Assembly: GCA_903933395.1 (NCBI GenBank)
Contig: CAIZKA010000247.1
Coordinates: 1-7,552 of the forward strand
DNA length: 7,552 nucleotides
Reading direction: 5' to 3'
From: an uncultured beta proteobacterium
GTDB lineage: Bacteria; Pseudomonadota; Gammaproteobacteria; Burkholderiales; Rhodocyclaceae
The notes beneath the pieces were generated by a model. That model did no database searches and was not told the origin of the DNA. It saw only the letters and a program-made list of their open reading frames with translations. Of this stretch, positions 7,394-7,552 are shown one piece after another. Positions within the stretch are counted from its first letter, which is position 1. The number at the start of each line of letters is the position of its first letter. A program made the translations under genes and the position numbers.

Positions 7394-7552
7394 TCACACC
7401 CTGTCGATGAGGGCCTTGACCTGGGCGATCAATTCCTTCGTCGCGAACGGCTTGGTCATATAAACGTCGGCGCCCAGCGCCAGGCCCTTGGACACCTCGG
7501 TATCACGGCCCTTGGCGGTCAGCATCATGATGCGCAAGTCCTTGAACTGCGG
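7394..7552 (-). CDS. CheY-like response regulator, C-terminal fragment
   Basis: The last 52 codons of a receiver domain are present; the 5' part lies beyond the window. The visible part has the LTAKG motif with the conserved Thr, the ALGADVYMTKPF segment with the conserved Lys, and the final helix LIAQVKALID. The protein stops directly after the receiver fold, so any output domain would have to be N-terminal; a single-domain regulator is most likely. It is 31 nt upstream of the PAS/exonuclease gene and probably co-transcribed. The phospho-acceptor Asp is not in view. Confidence 0.88.
   Translation of the reverse strand, partial: PQFKDLRIMMLTAKGRDTEVSKGLALGADVYMTKPFATKELIAQVKALIDRV

Overview
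The window is GC-rich and every gene I can support lies on the minus strand, so transcription runs from high to low coordinates. Codon use, the Ala/Pro/Arg-rich proteins, the TctD/TctE-type two-component pair and the neighbourhood suggest a betaproteobacterium, perhaps Rhodocyclales-like. The taxonomic guess is inference only.

Layout in the direction of transcription. Block A (7552 to 3699): the end of a CheY-like response regulator enters from the window edge. It is followed by a 719-aa membrane protein that joins a PAS domain, a degenerate histidine-kinase core and a C-terminal DEDDh (DnaQ-like) exonuclease. Overlapping its 3' end is a CBS-CBS-DUF294 putative nucleotidyltransferase, and the block closes with a Rho-independent terminator. 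Block B (about 3685 to 599): directly after the terminator come a likely -10 element and a well-preserved class I cyclic di-GMP (GEMM-I) riboswitch. Its closing stem appears to include the Shine-Dalgarno sequence of a 48-codon small ORF. That ORF overlaps the start of a conserved-type hypothetical protein, followed by an OmpR-family response regulator and a TctE-like sensor histidine kinase that overlap by 14 nt. Block C (about 598 to 1): a 184-bp gap holding a perfect 8-bp inverted repeat leads to a DUF4212 small subunit and the start of a sodium:solute symporter, separated by 1 nt.

How they may work together. DUF4212/SSS symporter pairs, DUF294-CBS proteins and PAS/exonuclease proteins are often found together near acetate or short-chain organic-acid uptake genes in Proteobacteria. 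The window therefore looks like a carbon-uptake and signalling locus. The most notable element is the c-di-GMP riboswitch, which would tie expression of the hypothetical protein, and perhaps the two-component system that sits beside the transporter, to the c-di-GMP level. The riboswitch call rests on direct sequence and structure match. The OFF-switch mechanism, the small ORF's reality and the regulatory link to the transporter are inferences.
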